The translations under genes and the position numbers were made by a program. The notes below the pieces were generated by a model. That model was not told the DNA's origin. It saw nothing but the letters and a program-made list of their open reading frames with translations, and did not search any database. Positions 7,059-8,497 of a stretch of 8,497 bases of DNA are shown piece after piece. Source of the stretch: Chlamydiota bacterium (lineage in GTDB: Bacteria; Chlamydiota; Chlamydiia; Chlamydiales; Rhabdochlamydiaceae); contig VGMB01000055.1 in NCBI GenBank assembly GCA_016866585.1, positions 1 through 8,497 of the forward strand, in the 5' to 3' direction. Position 1 is the first letter of the stretch; every line of letters starts with the position of its first letter.

Positions 7059-7248
7059 AAGAGCGGATTTTATACCGTCAAGAATAAAATTGAGAGTAGT
7101 TGAAGCATTAAGGATCACAAAAAACAAAACTTTTTCAGGAACATTTTTTAGAACACACAGAAATGTAAATATTTTTTTCGCAAAGGGGATTTAAAGATTG
7201 AATAAATAAAGTTTTTGTTTTTCAATAATGAAATATCAATTTTTTTTT

Positions 7249-7252
7249 GGAG
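7249..7252 (+). promoter_or_regulatory. Ribosome-binding site fixing the start at 7260
   Basis: GGAG follows a T-run and lies 7 bases before ATG 7260. It is one of the few clear Shine-Dalgarno sequences in the accessory half of the window and decides the start of the right-edge gene. Confidence 0.65.
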
Positions 7253-7259
7253 TCCGTTC

Positions 7260-8497
7260 ATGAAGACTATCTCTAGAATAACACAATCGACAACAATTCT
7301 ACCTAACTTAGTAGCAACCCCTCTCAGAAGAACGCAGACAAAATCGCCCATCGACACAATTTCGTCGACGCAAGAACATAGCTCCTCCATTCCCAGATCT
7401 GGTAATAAATCACCAATAAAAATGATTATCGACATGTTTGACTGCATTCAATACTATGTCATATCTCAAGGGAAAAAAATCGTTCGCATGGCGCTTAGAG
7501 CATTACAGCACATCACACACTCATCATCCCCCTTTTCACAAGCCATAAGAGATATTGCAGGAGTTTCCCATGAAGCTGAGAGTCATCCACAGCCTCAATC
7601 CGAATTAGCCGGGCAATTAATAATCTCAGAACCTTTAGAAGTTCGTGAAGCAAGGACCAACCTCGAAGACCAAGTCTTTGGAGGTCTTAGGCTCACAGAA
7701 GAAGATGTCGAAACTATAAACTACATCATCACAATACTTGCCACAGCCAATGCTCTAAATATGCCTTCAACTGAATTAAGAGAAAAAGGCAAGACAATAA
7801 GACCAATCCATCCCCTGAAATTTCTATCCTATATTTTAAATACCCCTGCGATGATTGAAAACTTAGAGATTATGAAAAATAGACTCATGGGGATCATATG
7901 GGCTCAGTTCATTGACGAAATCGGCGATAAGCTTACAGAAGCAGTAACCCAGGGAAATTTTGAACAATACATAGATGCATTCAGCAGGAGCATACACAGA
8001 GATCCTACCGATGTGCGAAGAAAAATAGCTGAGGAGTCTTGGACAAAATTCATCGAATTCTTGCTTGAGAGGCCAACACACGATGCAACAGAATCTTCTG
8101 AGGGATCTCACTCTCTGAGCGACAGGGACTCTACCTACACACCGCCATCTTCTCCATCAAGAACAAAACCAATCAGAGAACAATTAACACGTACTCGCAG
8201 CCAAGATCTTTCGGAAACGGTACAATCTCCGACTAGAGGTCTAACCCGAAGCATGTCTTTGCAACAAACCCCCAAAACAAGATTGCGATCGACAGAAAGA
8301 ACGAGGCACTATTCTCTTGAAAATCAAGAAGAACAACCATTTGATCCCGAATCAACGATACAGATAACAGATCCAAGACTTCTTCCTATTTCATCAGACC
8401 AAAAGGAATCAATAGAAAACATACTAGCCACGATTGCAACGACGAATTATTTTATTCTAGGATTCTATACGATTCAACTGCGCAAAAAATGGGCCAC
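7260..8497 (+). CDS. Large protein with duplicated helical motif, candidate secreted effector, 3' end outside window
   Basis: The frame stays open from ATG 7260 to the right edge, giving 412 residues plus two bases. I do not recognise a named family. Residues 1-52 are Ser/Thr/Ile-rich with few acidic residues, a composition compatible with a type III secretion signal. A helical domain at about 140-270 contains ETINYIITILATAN (151-164), IHPLKFLSYILNTP (183-196) and GIIWAQFIDEI (211-221). Residues 271-365 are low-complexity and rich in Ser, Thr, Arg and Pro (TYTPPSSPSRTKP, RSQDLS, RSMSLQ). A second copy of the helical motif starts at ESIENILATIATTN (383-396) and is followed by LRKK, matching LREK of the first copy. 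The second domain is cut by the window edge. Coding is supported by a good ribosome-binding site and long uninterrupted sequence with protein-like composition. Overlapping - strand frames look like shadows. Effector status is inference. Confidence 0.8.
   Translation, partial: MKTISRITQSTTILPNLVATPLRRTQTKSPIDTISSTQEHSSSIPRSGNKSPIKMIIDMFDCIQYYVISQGKKIVRMALRALQHITHSSSPFSQAIRDIAGVSHEAESHPQPQSELAGQLIISEPLEVREARTNLEDQVFGGLRLTEEDVETINYIITILATANALNMPSTELREKGKTIRPIHPLKFLSYILNTPAMIENLEIMKNRLMGIIWAQFIDEIGDKLTEAVTQGNFEQYIDAFSRSIHRDPTDVRRKIAEESWTKFIEFLLERPTHDATESSEGSHSLSDRDSTYTPPSSPSRTKPIREQLTRTRSQDLSETVQSPTRGLTRSMSLQQTPKTRLRSTERTRHYSLENQEEQPFDPESTIQITDPRLLPISSDQKESIENILATIATTNYFILGFYTIQLRKKWA

Larger units (their letters stand above)
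6741..7259. other. About 520 bp with no supportable gene, possibly decayed DNA
   Basis: All six frames are interrupted. The longest + readings are 6733-6948 (72 codons, basic and hydrophobic, no start codon) and a frame through 6900-7000 containing VPIVDYLMSDFKKWIVRNDL. I recognise neither. An 11-bp inverted repeat (6925-6935 and 7048-7058) lies within it. No tRNA, rRNA or transposase is seen. It is bounded by a frameshifted gene, so gene decay is a reasonable guess. Confidence 0.6.

Noticed and set aside
7198..7229. Promoter TTGAAT ... AATAAT before the right-edge gene
   Set aside because: Spacing is about 20 bases and the -10 match is poor in a region where A/T runs give many such hits.
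7148..7447. 99-residue - strand frame over the start of the right-edge gene
   Set aside because: It overlaps a long + strand coding frame with a good ribosome-binding site; its residues look like an antisense shadow.
7863..8111. 82-residue - strand frame inside the right-edge gene
   Set aside because: It is fully antisense to a continuous protein-like + frame, is Cys-rich and motif-free, and has no ribosome-binding site evident.

Overview
The window looks like part of a genome from an environmental (amoeba-associated) member of the Chlamydiae. This is an inference from gene content: a chlamydial-style tgt downstream of a queuosine-precursor transporter, an RDD/PsbP-like membrane protein, an LRR protein with a C-terminal NEL-like ubiquitin-ligase domain, and a long Ser/Thr-rich protein of effector-like composition. 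The DNA is AT-rich throughout, most strongly around the LRR gene and between 6741 and 7259. No genus can be named from the sequence alone.

Positions 1-2031 hold nucleobase and tRNA-modification genes. The 3' end of a YhhQ-type transporter overlaps tgt (tRNA-guanine transglycosylase) by ATGA. The pair probably imports a 7-deazaguanine base and inserts it into tRNA. The residue of Tgt that lies where Zymomonas Tgt has Val233 is a glycine, as in eukaryotic enzymes, which suggests that queuine itself is salvaged from the host. tdk (thymidine kinase, type II) converges on tgt, and the two share an 18-bp perfect hairpin that contains the tdk stop codon.

Positions 2152-3671 hold a GNAT-family N-acetyltransferase on + and a tail-to-tail RDD/PsbP-like membrane protein on -. 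The two stop codons interlock in a single TTAA.

Positions 3762-8497 form an accessory region. First is a 642-residue LRR protein whose C-terminal third carries a Cys-Glu-Asp motif and flanking helices like the NEL E3 ligases (IpaH/SspH type); it also has a Ser/Thr-rich N-terminus and a hydrophobic segment. Next is a glycosyltransferase-like gene broken by one +1 frameshift, with its second half still intact. About 520 bp without a recognisable gene follow. Last is a large protein, open at the right edge, with a helical motif present in two copies separated by a disordered Ser/Thr/Arg/Pro linker. The LRR-NEL protein and the last gene are the best candidates for host-directed effectors. The frameshift and the gene-poor stretch between them suggest a turnover-prone genomic island.
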